Shown in pieces: positions 1-5,083 of a stretch of 6,317 nt of DNA. Under the pieces are notes generated by a model that did no database searches, was not told the DNA's origin, and saw nothing but the letters and a program-made list of their open reading frames with translations. A program made the translations under genes and the position numbers. The stretch is from Deltaproteobacteria bacterium (GTDB lineage: Bacteria > Desulfobacterota > Desulfobacteria > Desulfobacterales > UBA11574). The stretch covers positions 1-6,317 of the forward strand of contig JAFDCA010000436.1 of NCBI GenBank assembly GCA_019313025.1, read 5' to 3'. Positions within the stretch are counted from its first letter, which is position 1, and each line of letters starts with the position of its first letter.

Positions 1-348
1 GAATATGGTTACATCGTTATAGCGTGCATAGGCAATCATTGATTCAAAGAGGTCGCCGGTTTCACGTTCTATTTTTGTAAGGATATTTGATTCTTCACAT
101 TTTTTTTGAAATTTTTTAATTGCTTCCTCGATCCGCTCCTCAGTGACAGCAAGACGTTGCTCGCAAAGCTTTGTGGCGTAGGCCCCCCCGCCTAAAGGAA
201 CGGGTCCAACCTGCGTGAGTTGCTTGGTGTCCACGACCGTCACGCCCGTCATGAGGGCATCATGAGCTTTTGCGAGTTCAACGGCTCTTTCAATCGTAAC
301 ATTGGTAAAAGGGGTTCCCCCCAAGCCGAGAAGGATTCATTTTATCAT
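1..348 (-). pseudogene. Universal stress protein (UspA family), N-terminal part, with in-frame TGA at codon 4
   Basis: From 336 down to 1 there are 112 open codons on the minus strand, beginning ILLGLGGTPFTNV and including ERAVELAKAHDALMTGVTVVD. This matches the first strand, first helix and second strand of the Usp alpha/beta fold; the C-terminal ATP-loop region lies outside the window. Usp proteins are cytoplasmic, often nucleotide-binding, stress-survival proteins. The natural start is ATG at 348-346, with AGGGAG (364-359) 10 nt upstream. It reads Met-Ile-Lys and then TGA (339-337) before the conserved Ile-Leu-Leu-Gly. The family normally has Lys or Arg there, so a single change (CGA or AGA to TGA) would explain the stop. 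The other nearby ATGs (356 and 340) are in other frames and stop early. Seen: the stop and the intact downstream frame. Inferred: a recent nonsense mutation or a base-call error, since nothing else is degraded. No in-frame start downstream would keep the first strand. Confidence 0.75.
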
Positions 349-358
349 AAGATCATTT

Positions 359-364
359 CTCCCT
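359..364 (-). promoter_or_regulatory. Shine-Dalgarno site of the usp gene
   Basis: AGGGAG on the minus strand lies 10 nt from ATG 348 and only 2 nt from the out-of-frame ATG at 356. It therefore supports 348 as the original start of the Usp gene, directly ahead of the in-frame TGA. Confidence 0.5.
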
Positions 365-370
365 GATATC

Positions 371-791
371 AATTTTGGCGTCAGTTTTAAAGTCGAGCGA
401 CAACAATAATTTTTTGCCGGCCGTTCCTGAGCCGATTTATGTATAGCACGCAAAAGTTTCCTCAACCACTAATCTAAGGTCTATTCCTGTTAAAAGCAAT
501 AGTCAAATTAAAGGCAAGTAGGTAACTGCTTTTTTCCTCCTTTTCGTAGTCCGTGTTTCCGATGTTCATATCAATTGACGGGATTTTACAGGTCAGTATT
601 ATCGGCAAAAATATAATCATCAGCACAATATCCCCCCATCCATGCAGTTTTTATATATAATTTTTTTCCATTCACCTGCTCAAGTCCTTGGTTCGAAATA
701 CCGATATATGCCTTGGCATTATCTGCCATCGATGTGAACCGTACATGTCTCTATTCGGTGATGGAATATAACGTGCATTGAGGATGAAATC
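371..791. other. Spacer between the divergent usp and cheD-like genes, no gene seen
   Basis: This 420 bp stretch separates divergently transcribed genes, so it should hold both promoters. I see no RNA gene and no protein-coding frame with a ribosome binding site. It has short A/T-rich runs (around 611-625 and 647-668) and a homopolymer of C near 632. The only promoter-like pair I can point to is listed separately at 575-602. I see no clear repeat tract here, unlike the other spacers of the window. Confidence 0.5.
575..602 (+). promoter_or_regulatory. Candidate sigma-70 type promoter for the cheD-like operon
   Basis: TTGACG (575-580) and TATTAT (597-602) are separated by 16 bp, a good match to a -35/-10 pair. 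The predicted transcription start is near 610, leaving a leader of about 180 nt before the ATG at 792, which is long. This is found by eye only; A/T-rich spacer DNA gives such matches by chance, so confidence is low. Confidence 0.3.
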
Positions 792-1310
792 ATGGCAAAG
801 AATCAAAGAAATGCAAATGCGGTTTCTTCGATGACCGCCGTTAATTTTTCTGAAATGAAGATCAGCAGCAATCCGGTGGAAACCCTGGTAGCATTTTCCA
901 TCGGCTCCGGAATCGGGATGACGATCCACGATCCGGTGGGTGGTGTCGGTGGGGTTTTAAATTTTATTCTGCCGGATTCCACCAAGGCCAATGGCAGCAA
1001 TCCCGCTAAAACCCCCTATATGTTTGCCGATACGGGGATAACAGCCTTTTTAAAGGCGCTATTTGAGCAGGGAGCTAAGGCTGAGAATCTGAAAGTCGTC
1101 ATTGCCGGCGCTGCTCATGTCATGGATCAGACAGGGGTTTTCAACATCGGCCAAAAAAATTTGGAAGCACTCAAAACCTGTTTGGATGGCTATGACATAA
1201 AGATTCATCATGAAGCCAGCGGCGGGACCCAAAGTAGAACCATTAGCCTGGAAATCGGGAGTGGCAGGAGCATCATCAGGACATTCGGAGAAGAAGAGAA
1301 AAAGTTATGA
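792..1310 (+). CDS. CheD-family protein lacking the deamidase catalytic residues
   Basis: The 172-residue length and sequence fit CheD, the chemoreceptor glutamine deamidase that also binds CheC. Core motifs are GSGIGMTIHDPV (38-49), GGVGGVLNFILPDS (50-63) and a C-terminal FNIGQKN...GG.Q.R part (119-149). In active CheD the first block reads T-L-G-L-G-S-C and the second ends H-V-M-L-P-D-S; Thr, Cys and His form the catalytic triad (Thr21, Cys27 and His44 in Thermotoga maritima). Here the equivalents are Ala34 (GCA, 891-893), Gly40 (GGA, 909-911) and Asn57 (AAT, 960-962), so all three are lost while the surrounding fold is kept. GGA is two changes from a Cys codon, which argues against a base-call error. 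The start is supported by GAGG (780-783), 8 nt upstream. The stop overlaps the next gene's ATG (ATGA, 1307-1310). I infer a non-enzymatic binding or regulatory role; no CheC or chemoreceptor gene is in view. Confidence 0.88.
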   Translation: MAKNQRNANAVSSMTAVNFSEMKISSNPVETLVAFSIGSGIGMTIHDPVGGVGGVLNFILPDSTKANGSNPAKTPYMFADTGITAFLKALFEQGAKAENLKVVIAGAAHVMDQTGVFNIGQKNLEALKTCLDGYDIKIHHEASGGTQSRTISLEIGSGRSIIRTFGEEEKKL

Positions 1311-2158
1311 CCAACCTCAAAGGCATCGTTGAACAGATAAATCTGCTTGAACCGATTCCGGCGATTGCTTCTCAAATTATGACCAAGTCCGAGGACCCGG
1401 ATAGTTCGCTGGCCGAGATTGCCGATCTCATTATCAAGGATCCGGCCCTGACTGCGAATTTGTTGAAGATTTGCAATTCCGCCTATTTCGGCCTTCCCCG
1501 GAAGGTGGAATCAGTAAAGGAAGCTGTTGCTTGGCTCGGTTTGGATCAAATTATCGAAATTGTTTTAACCAACAGTGTATCGGGTACCTTCAAAAAAGGA
1601 TTGGAAGGTTACGGCTTGGGGGAAGGTGAACTCTGGCGTCATGCTGTTACCTCAGCACATGTTGCCAAAAGCCTTGCGCACCGCTGCGGGGCTTCTCAAA
1701 ATAAGCATCTCATCTATACGGCCGCATTATTGAAAGATATCGGCAAATTGATATTAGGGCGCTTCGATGCGTTTTCATTTGAAAAAATTAATATCCTGGT
1801 GCACTCCCAGGGCTATAGCTTTAATGATGCCGAGAAAAATGTCATCGGTATGAACCACGAAGAATTGGGTGCGCTGGTGGGGGAAAAATGGTCTTTTAGT
1901 GAAAAACTGATTTATACCATCCGCCACCATCACTTGAAGGATGAATCTGCACGGCAGGATCTCGAAACGACATTGATTTATCTGGCCGACATCATTTGCA
2001 TGATGATGGGGATCTGTTCCGGAACCGATGGGCTAAGCTACAGGTTTTACAGCGATGCGTTGAAAAGGATAAATGTGTCCGAAAAAGATCTTCAGGCAAT
2101 TATCGCTGAAACGAGTGAAAACCAGCAAAAAATTGAACACTTGTTGAAATTGTTCTGA
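1307..2158 (+). CDS. HDOD-domain signalling protein
   Basis: The 283-residue protein is essentially one HDOD domain, a non-catalytic relative of the HD phosphohydrolases found in bacterial signalling proteins. Diagnostic pieces are LLEPIPAIASQIM (13-25), the stretch IIKDPALTANLLKICNSAYFG (42-62), VKEAVAWLGLDQI (70-82), the LWRHA motif (109-113), AALLKDIGKLILG (139-151), NHEELGALVGEKW (about 186-198) and IRHHH (about 203-207). In the LLHDIGK-type motif the His is replaced by Lys143 (AAA, 1733-1735), so even the remnant HD pair is broken, which points to a binding rather than hydrolytic role. It has no receiver, GGDEF or EAL domain and no membrane segment. The start overlaps the stop of the cheD-like gene by ATGA, implying translational coupling and fixing the start; only a weak AG-rich site precedes it. 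The coupling suggests the two proteins act together. The family assignment is firm; the cellular role is unknown. Confidence 0.92.
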   Translation: MTNLKGIVEQINLLEPIPAIASQIMTKSEDPDSSLAEIADLIIKDPALTANLLKICNSAYFGLPRKVESVKEAVAWLGLDQIIEIVLTNSVSGTFKKGLEGYGLGEGELWRHAVTSAHVAKSLAHRCGASQNKHLIYTAALLKDIGKLILGRFDAFSFEKINILVHSQGYSFNDAEKNVIGMNHEELGALVGEKWSFSEKLIYTIRHHHLKDESARQDLETTLIYLADIICMMMGICSGTDGLSYRFYSDALKRINVSEKDLQAIIAETSENQQKIEHLLKLF

Positions 2159-2201
2159 AAAACGAATTAAAATATCCATTCATTTCGAGGAGCTTCCCAT
2201 T

Positions 2202-2408
2202 ATGAAAATTGCTATCGGGTCTACCACAAAAATTAATGCGAACGGAATTTCAAAAAACAGTCCAGCCAATACCCCTAAAAAGAAAAAAAATGAAGACAAA
2301 CGGAAAAACAAACAGGATCGACGAAAAAGTGTCCGGGATGGGGTGATCGTGTCCCTTTCCTTTAAGAACGACCGGCGGGTTCGTAAAGACCGACGAAGGA
2401 AAATTTGA
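2202..2408 (+). CDS. Small Lys/Arg-rich protein with repeated DRR motifs, unknown function
   Basis: A 68-residue, strongly basic protein. GAGGAG (2187-2192) lies 9 nt before the ATG, a textbook ribosome binding site, and the gene follows the HDOD gene by 43 bp, so it is probably the third gene of that operon. The N-terminal third is polar (Ser/Asn/Thr-rich), residues about 25-42 are a Lys-rich run ending QDRRK, and the C-terminal half contains VRDGVIVSLSF flanked by DRR motifs (39-41, about 57-59 and 63-65). There is no signal peptide or transmembrane segment. The DRR-rich flanks around a short hydrophobic strand look like a nucleic-acid or acidic-protein binding segment, but I do not recognise a named domain. 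The clean ribosome binding site and operon position are the main reasons to believe it is real. Confidence 0.7.
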   Translation: MKIAIGSTTKINANGISKNSPANTPKKKKNEDKRKNKQDRRKSVRDGVIVSLSFKNDRRVRKDRRRKI

Positions 2409-2419
2409 AAATATAATCG

Positions 2420-3037
2420 CTATTGTCGGGCCTGTTGAAACAGCCTCACCAAATTCAATTTGTTCGCCATGTCGCTGAGGAGTTCACCCAGAATTTTTTC
2501 GGCATCACTCTTGCCCGTCACGCTTAAACGTTCTGCCTCACCACTGACTGACTCCTTCGAAAGAAGCCTTTCATTATCAAAAAGACCGGCGCGGTAGTTC
2601 ATACTGACGACCCATTTTCCTTTGGTAGAGTCGAGCTGAAATTCCGTTACTTCAATTTTGAGTTCAGACAATACGTTATCGGCAACCGCAGCCACGTGAA
2701 CACCTTCATTTTTCAAGCGCTGCCGGAAAACTTCGGTTAGGAGCGAAACAAGATCATAGACACCGATTAAATCCCCGCTACCGTCTTCATGCAGGACAAC
2801 CAGGGAAAAGGTTTCGTTAAAGTTTTTCAAGGATTTCCTAGCGTTTTCGGTTAATATGGCCTTTTTGCCCCTCATGTCGGAAACAGCGAGGGTTACCTTT
2901 TCAGCTTCCAGTGTGTTTGACGGCGATGGCAGTTGATACTGCACTTTTAAGAATGGTTTGGGCGTGCAGGCACCTGCAAAAAATGCAAGTGCCAGTGCCG
3001 GGATTGTGAATATCCACCGTTTTTTGAATTTCATCAT
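2420..3037 (-). CDS. YajG-like outer-membrane lipoprotein
   Basis: The 205-residue protein begins with a lipoprotein signal peptide: basic MMKFKKR, hydrophobic core about residues 8-23, and a lipobox ending A-G-A-C with lipidated Cys24; the next residue is Thr, so it has no Asp+2 inner-membrane retention signal. The mature part resembles the YajG family (Lipoprotein_16): an early strand VTLAVSDMRGKK, a central helix LVSLLTEVFRQRLKNEGVHV, then strands LKIEVTEFQLDS and WVVSMNYRAGL, and a C-terminal helix. Two Met codons start the frame (3037 and 3034). AGGGAGA (3049-3043) lies 5 nt from the first and 8 nt from the second, so the second may be used; the proteins differ by one Met. It is convergent with the basic-protein gene, 11 bp apart, and lies 195 bp downstream of the MoaD-like gene. 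Family level is fairly likely; the function of YajG-type proteins is poorly defined. Confidence 0.75.
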   Translation of the reverse strand: MMKFKKRWIFTIPALALAFFAGACTPKPFLKVQYQLPSPSNTLEAEKVTLAVSDMRGKKAILTENARKSLKNFNETFSLVVLHEDGSGDLIGVYDLVSLLTEVFRQRLKNEGVHVAAVADNVLSELKIEVTEFQLDSTKGKWVVSMNYRAGLFDNERLLSKESVSGEAERLSVTGKSDAEKILGELLSDMANKLNLVRLFQQARQ

Positions 3038-3042
3038 ATATT

Positions 3043-3068
3043 TCTCCCTGTTTATGGATGCGAGTATA
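3043..3068 (-). promoter_or_regulatory. Candidate -10 element and ribosome binding site of the lipoprotein gene
   Basis: On the minus strand TATACT (3068-3063) is a good -10 hexamer, but no convincing -35 is found 17 bp upstream. A start near 3056 would give a leader of about 19 nt containing the AGGGAGA ribosome binding site (3049-3043). This would let the lipoprotein gene be transcribed independently of the MoaD-like gene. Confidence 0.3.
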
Positions 3069-3100
3069 CTGATCCAATTTCTGTTTCTTCATCTTTTCCC

Positions 3101-3143
3101 ATTCAACATTCGATGCTGGACGTTCGCGTGTTCAATGTTCATC
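3101..3143. repeat. Degenerate heptamer repeat tract
   Basis: Between the two minus-strand genes the plus strand reads ATTCAAC, ATTCGAT, GCTGGAC, GTTCGCG, one extra T, GTTCAAT, GTTCATC: six consecutive 7-bp units of the type (A/G)TTC(A/G)A(T/C), with one weaker unit and a one-base slip. No coding frame with a ribosome binding site covers it on the minus strand. It is like the other short-period tracts of this window and is best read as intergenic repeat DNA. Confidence 0.6.
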
Positions 3144-3157
3144 TTTTTCAGTAAACC

Positions 3158-3232
3158 TCGGCAGTCCTCCGGTGAAAAAATAATTTGCGCTTATGGGACT
3201 CGGCCGCTGCGGGCCGGAAGCGGTGTACTTGG
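3158..3232. other. GC-rich spacer block downstream of the MoaD-like gene
   Basis: This segment lies just past the stop of the MoaD-like gene. It holds CGGCC(6 nt)GGCCG, a 5-bp stem that on the minus strand is followed after some distance by a T-rich run (3182-3175). That is too loose for a confident intrinsic terminator, but the segment could end moaD transcription or be part of a dispersed intergenic element. I see no gene in it. Confidence 0.25.
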
Positions 3233-3466
3233 TTATCCGCCACCCACGGGAGGAAAGATACCGACCCGTTCACCTCCAGCCAAGGTAGAAGAAAGATTCG
3301 CCTTGATGCCGTCAATGAAAATGAGTTTGGCTTTCTCTTGGGGTATGTTCAATTGCTCCAGTAAATTGCGGATGCTGATGCCCGGATTAATTAGATACTT
3401 TTCTCCCGATGGCGGCATGAAGGGTTGCAAGCCTGCAAATAGTTTGATTTGAATATGTGAGTTCAT
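3233..3466 (-). CDS. MoaD/ThiS-family sulfur carrier protein
   Basis: The 77-residue protein has the beta-grasp pattern of MoaD/ThiS: strand 1 IQIKLFAGL (5-13), the NPGISIRNLLEQLNI segment leading into helix 1, strand LIFIDGIKA (about 48-56), and the end GGERVGIFPPVGGG. The free C-terminal Gly-Gly is the residue pair adenylated by a MoeB/ThiF-type E1 and converted to a thiocarboxylate for sulfur transfer to molybdopterin, thiazole or a similar product. The length is normal for the family. The usual ending is V-A-G-G or V-G-G; here three Gly codons precede the TAA (3235-3233). AGGA (3480-3477) stands 10 nt before the ATG. No MoaE, MoeB/ThiF or molybdenum/tungsten enzyme is in the window, so its partner is unknown, and a specialised carrier, for example for a tungsten or molybdenum cofactor, is possible. 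It is co-directional with the lipoprotein gene but 195 bp away, so an operon is doubtful. Confidence 0.85.
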   Translation of the reverse strand: MNSHIQIKLFAGLQPFMPPSGEKYLINPGISIRNLLEQLNIPQEKAKLIFIDGIKANLSSTLAGGERVGIFPPVGGG

Positions 3467-3608
3467 TTTTTTTCTGTCCTTATCTCCCCCATTAAACTTT
3501 AGATCCTCCAGACTTCAAAGTCAAGAAATAGTAAGTTCGTGAAACACATTAGCCTAAACAAGACACGTGAATCCTTTTACATTGTTTTGAAATTTATATC
3601 TTTTCTTT

Positions 3609-3632
3609 GTGACCTCATGTCTTCGTGGCCGA
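3609..3632. repeat. 8-bp-period degenerate repeat, copy 1
   Basis: Reads GTGACCTC, ATGTCTTC, GTGGCCGA, preceded by CTTT. It aligns without gaps for most of its length to the copy at 3825-3848, which is also preceded by CTTT. It is the more diverged of the two. Confidence 0.5.
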
Positions 3633-3735
3633 ACTGTTGCGAGAATTTTATTTGTGGAAATCTTTTCTTATCTGAGTTAAAATGCCTAATTACATTCAAC
3701 ATAGGCTCAGGTTGTCGGAAAGTCTACAGGTAATC

Positions 3736-3771
3736 GTTTACAGTTTCAGGGTTCACCGTTCAGGGTTAAGA
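3736..3771. repeat. Degenerate heptamer repeat tract, GTTCAGG type
   Basis: Units GTTTACA, GTTTCAG, one extra G, GTTCACC, GTTCAGG and GTTAAGA follow one another, each starting GTT. This is a 7-bp period with one single-base slip. It lies in non-coding DNA upstream of the first epimerase. Confidence 0.6.
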
Positions 3772-3786
3772 TCATAGAAGGCATTA

Positions 3787-3839
3787 AAGACATAAAGCAA
3801 AACTGTTTGTAAAAATTAATCTTTGTGCTTTGGTGTCTT
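3787..3839. repeat. Imperfect inverted repeat overlapping repeat copy 2
   Basis: The left arm 3787-3803 contains AAGACA, AAAGC and AAAA. The right arm 3821-3839 is its near reverse complement (TTT, GCTTT, TGTCTT), with two small gaps and a central 17-nt loop. The right arm is itself part of the 8-bp-period repeat. It could fold as an RNA hairpin in the leader of the downstream epimerase gene or be a remnant of a small palindromic element. Confidence 0.4.
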
Positions 3840-3848
3840 GGTGGCGAA
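3825..3848. repeat. 8-bp-period degenerate repeat, copy 2
   Basis: Reads GTGCTTTG, GTGTCTTG, GTGGCGAA: three 8-bp units each starting GTG. It is the better preserved copy of the motif also seen at 3609-3632, and lies 63 bp before the epimerase start codon. Confidence 0.55.
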
Positions 3849-3910
3849 AATGTTTTTGCACAAAATGCAAATAGTCCACAATTAAGTCTCTAAGACTCAG
3901 AGGAAAACAT

Positions 3911-4903
3911 ATGCAGATTGACTTTAAAAATGCCTTGGTCACGGGCGGCGCCGGTTTTATCGGCTCTCATCTTGTTGAAGCTCTTGTGTCTGTCGGGTGC
4001 AAGGTAACGGTCCTGGATAATCTATCCACTGGAAATCTTTTAAACCTGGGACCCCTAACGGACCAAATTACTTTTTATAAAAACGATATCCGCGAACTGG
4101 AGATGCTGGAGAAGGCCGCTGAAGGCTGTGATGTTATTTTTCATCTTGCTGCCGTGGTGGCGGTGCAACAGACGATCAGCAATCCGGTTGAATCTACAAT
4201 GATTAATGATATTGGAACGCTAAATGTCCTGGAAGCAGCTCGTGCAAAGAATGTACGACGAGTGGTCCTCGCCAGTTCATGTGCAGTTTATGGTGATGAC
4301 CCCCGCTTGCCCAAACTTGAGACCATGACACCCAGGCCTGCAAGCCCGTATGCGGTCCATAAACTGTCTGCTGAACACTACGCGCGGGTGTATTTCGAAC
4401 TTTTTGGACTGGAAACCGTCAGCCTCAGGTTTTTTAATGTGTATGGACCTCGCCAGGACCCTTCCTCTCCCTATTCAGGGGTCATTTCAATATTTATGGC
4501 CAAAGCGGCATCAAACCAGGTACCGGTAATATATGGCGACGGTAATCAGAGCAGAGATTTTGTGTATGTTAAAGACGTGGTCAAGGCCAATCTGCTGGCC
4601 GCCGGTGCGGATAATCTAGCGGGAAATGTGTTAAACATTGGTTCCGGCAGCTATGTCCTTATCAATCGACTCTGGGAATTGATTGTTTCATTGGGCGGAC
4701 AACGGTTAGCGCCGAAGTATGAACCTGCAAGGAACGGAGACATTTTACACTCTGTTGCAGGTATGGAATTAACCCGATCAATTCTCAATTTTAAAAACGA
4801 TTTTACCCTGGAGCAGGGACTTGAGATGACGTTTGACTGGTATAAAGGGCGGATGACGGAAGACAGAGGTCGGGAGATAAGTGAGTTCGAAATTCGGAAG
4901 TGA
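3911..4903 (+). CDS. NAD-dependent UDP-sugar 4-epimerase (UDP-GlcNAc/UDP-Glc type, extended SDR)
   Basis: The 330-residue protein is an extended SDR. The NAD-binding glycine motif GGAGFIG is at 12-18 and the acidic end of strand 2 in DNLSTG is at 36-41. Asp59-Ile60 lies at the adenine-binding site, HLAA is at 78-81, the catalytic Ser region SSCAVYG at 122-128, and the Tyr-Lys pair is Y147-x3-K151 (SPYAVHK). The substrate loop RFFNVYGPRQDP (173-184) resembles the WbpP/Gne group of UDP-GlcNAc/GalNAc 4-epimerases (RQDP followed by a VISIF-like strand), so C4 epimerisation of a UDP-hexose or UDP-N-acetylhexosamine in the cytosol is the likely reaction; exact sugar specificity cannot be read from sequence. 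The enzyme fold should end near FDWYKGR (about 309-315). The last 15 or so residues (MTEDRGREISEFEIRK) are encoded by heptamer repeat DNA that continues past the stop. The gene precedes a second epimerase in the same direction. Confidence 0.9.
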   Translation: MQIDFKNALVTGGAGFIGSHLVEALVSVGCKVTVLDNLSTGNLLNLGPLTDQITFYKNDIRELEMLEKAAEGCDVIFHLAAVVAVQQTISNPVESTMINDIGTLNVLEAARAKNVRRVVLASSCAVYGDDPRLPKLETMTPRPASPYAVHKLSAEHYARVYFELFGLETVSLRFFNVYGPRQDPSSPYSGVISIFMAKAASNQVPVIYGDGNQSRDFVYVKDVVKANLLAAGADNLAGNVLNIGSGSYVLINRLWELIVSLGGQRLAPKYEPARNGDILHSVAGMELTRSILNFKNDFTLEQGLEMTFDWYKGRMTEDRGREISEFEIRK

Positions 4904-4931
4904 CTGGAAGGCGGAAGTGCGAATGCGGAAA
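4848..4931. repeat. Heptamer repeat tract running through the epimerase stop codon
   Basis: The 3' end of the epimerase gene contains in-phase 7-bp units GACGGAA, GACAGAG, GTCGGGA (4855-4875), preceded by GGCGGAT. After the TGA stop (4901-4903) come CTGGAAG, GCGGAAG, TGCGAAT, GCGGAAA (4904-4931). The middle portion (4876-4903) fits the period only weakly and the GGAAG core slips by 3 bp near 4896-4906. Because 7 is not a multiple of 3, the repeat is read in all three phases, giving a charged, non-repetitive tail. Confidence 0.6.
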
Positions 4932-4945
4932 AAATAGCAAAGGGC

Positions 4946-4972
4946 ATGAAGTATGGAGCATAGGCATAGAGC
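4946..4972. repeat. Degenerate heptamer repeat, ATGGAGC type
   Basis: Reads ATGAAGT, ATGGAGC, ATAGGC (one base short), ATAGAGC. The unit differs from that of the neighbouring tracts but has the same 7-bp period. Confidence 0.5.
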
Positions 4973-4986
4973 GGAAATTGTTTCGG

Positions 4987-5028
4987 TCATTGAATGTTGA
5001 AATTTGGTGCTTGAGATCTGGGAATTTT
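4987..5028. repeat. Degenerate heptamer repeat, NNNTTGA type
   Basis: Six units without slips: TCATTGA, ATGTTGA, AATTTGG, TGCTTGA, GATCTGG, GAATTTT. Most match NNNTTG(A/G); the last is weak. The core GAATGTTGAA is shared with the reverse complement of the tract at 3101-3143. Confidence 0.5.
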
Positions 5029-5039
5029 ACTACATTAAT
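5011..5039 (+). promoter_or_regulatory. Candidate sigma-70 type promoter for the second epimerase
   Basis: TTGAGA (5011-5016) and ATTAAT (5034-5039) are 17 bp apart, with 5/6 and 4/6 matches to consensus. The leader would be about 86 nt. The -35 lies within a heptamer repeat. This is a weak, by-eye call in A/T-rich DNA. Confidence 0.28.
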
Positions 5040-5083
5040 TTTTTTTCCGATCAGACCGACTGTTTTTTTAGCCGGCGGTTGGG

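Larger units (their letters stand above)
3467..3910. other. Spacer between the divergent moaD-like and epimerase genes, repeat-bearing
   Basis: This 444 bp stretch between divergent genes has no supported gene; a 64-codon plus-strand frame at 3539-3733 has no convincing ribosome binding site and a composition unlike a protein. It contains two copies of an 8-bp-period motif (3609-3632 and 3825-3848), a heptamer tract (3736-3771), an imperfect inverted repeat (3787-3839), and a small hairpin TTTGCA(5 nt)TGCAAA at 3855-3871 in the likely leader of the epimerase gene. Promoters for both genes must lie here, but I cannot place them. Confidence 0.5.

Noticed and set aside
309..339. Selenocysteine insertion at the Usp TGA
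   Set aside because: The downstream stem is only about 4 bp, and the position is a conserved basic residue before strand 1, not a redox site.
562..660. A 32-codon plus-strand frame starting ATG-TTC-ATA
   Set aside because: No Shine-Dalgarno site upstream, very Ile-rich, and it overlaps the candidate promoter; chance frame in A/T-rich DNA.
703..718. Possible sigma-54 promoter TTGGCATTATCTGCC upstream of the cheD-like gene
   Set aside because: The spacing between GG and GC is 8 rather than 10 bases, so it does not fit the -24/-12 rule.
2429..2445. Hairpin GGC-TGT/ACA-GCC between the convergent genes as a terminator
   Set aside because: The stem is short with a bulge, lies inside the lipoprotein coding region and has no T-run after it on either strand.
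2958..3452. A 164-codon open frame on the plus strand across the lipoprotein start and the MoaD-like gene
   Set aside because: It is antisense to two well-supported genes and crosses a repeat tract; no ribosome binding site or family resemblance.
3539..3733. A 64-codon plus-strand frame in the spacer
   Set aside because: No convincing ribosome binding site, composition unlike a protein, and it covers one of the repeat copies.
5050..5068. CAG(5 nt)CTG followed by seven T, as an intrinsic terminator of the first epimerase
   Set aside because: The stem is only 3 bp; a T-run alone is not enough.
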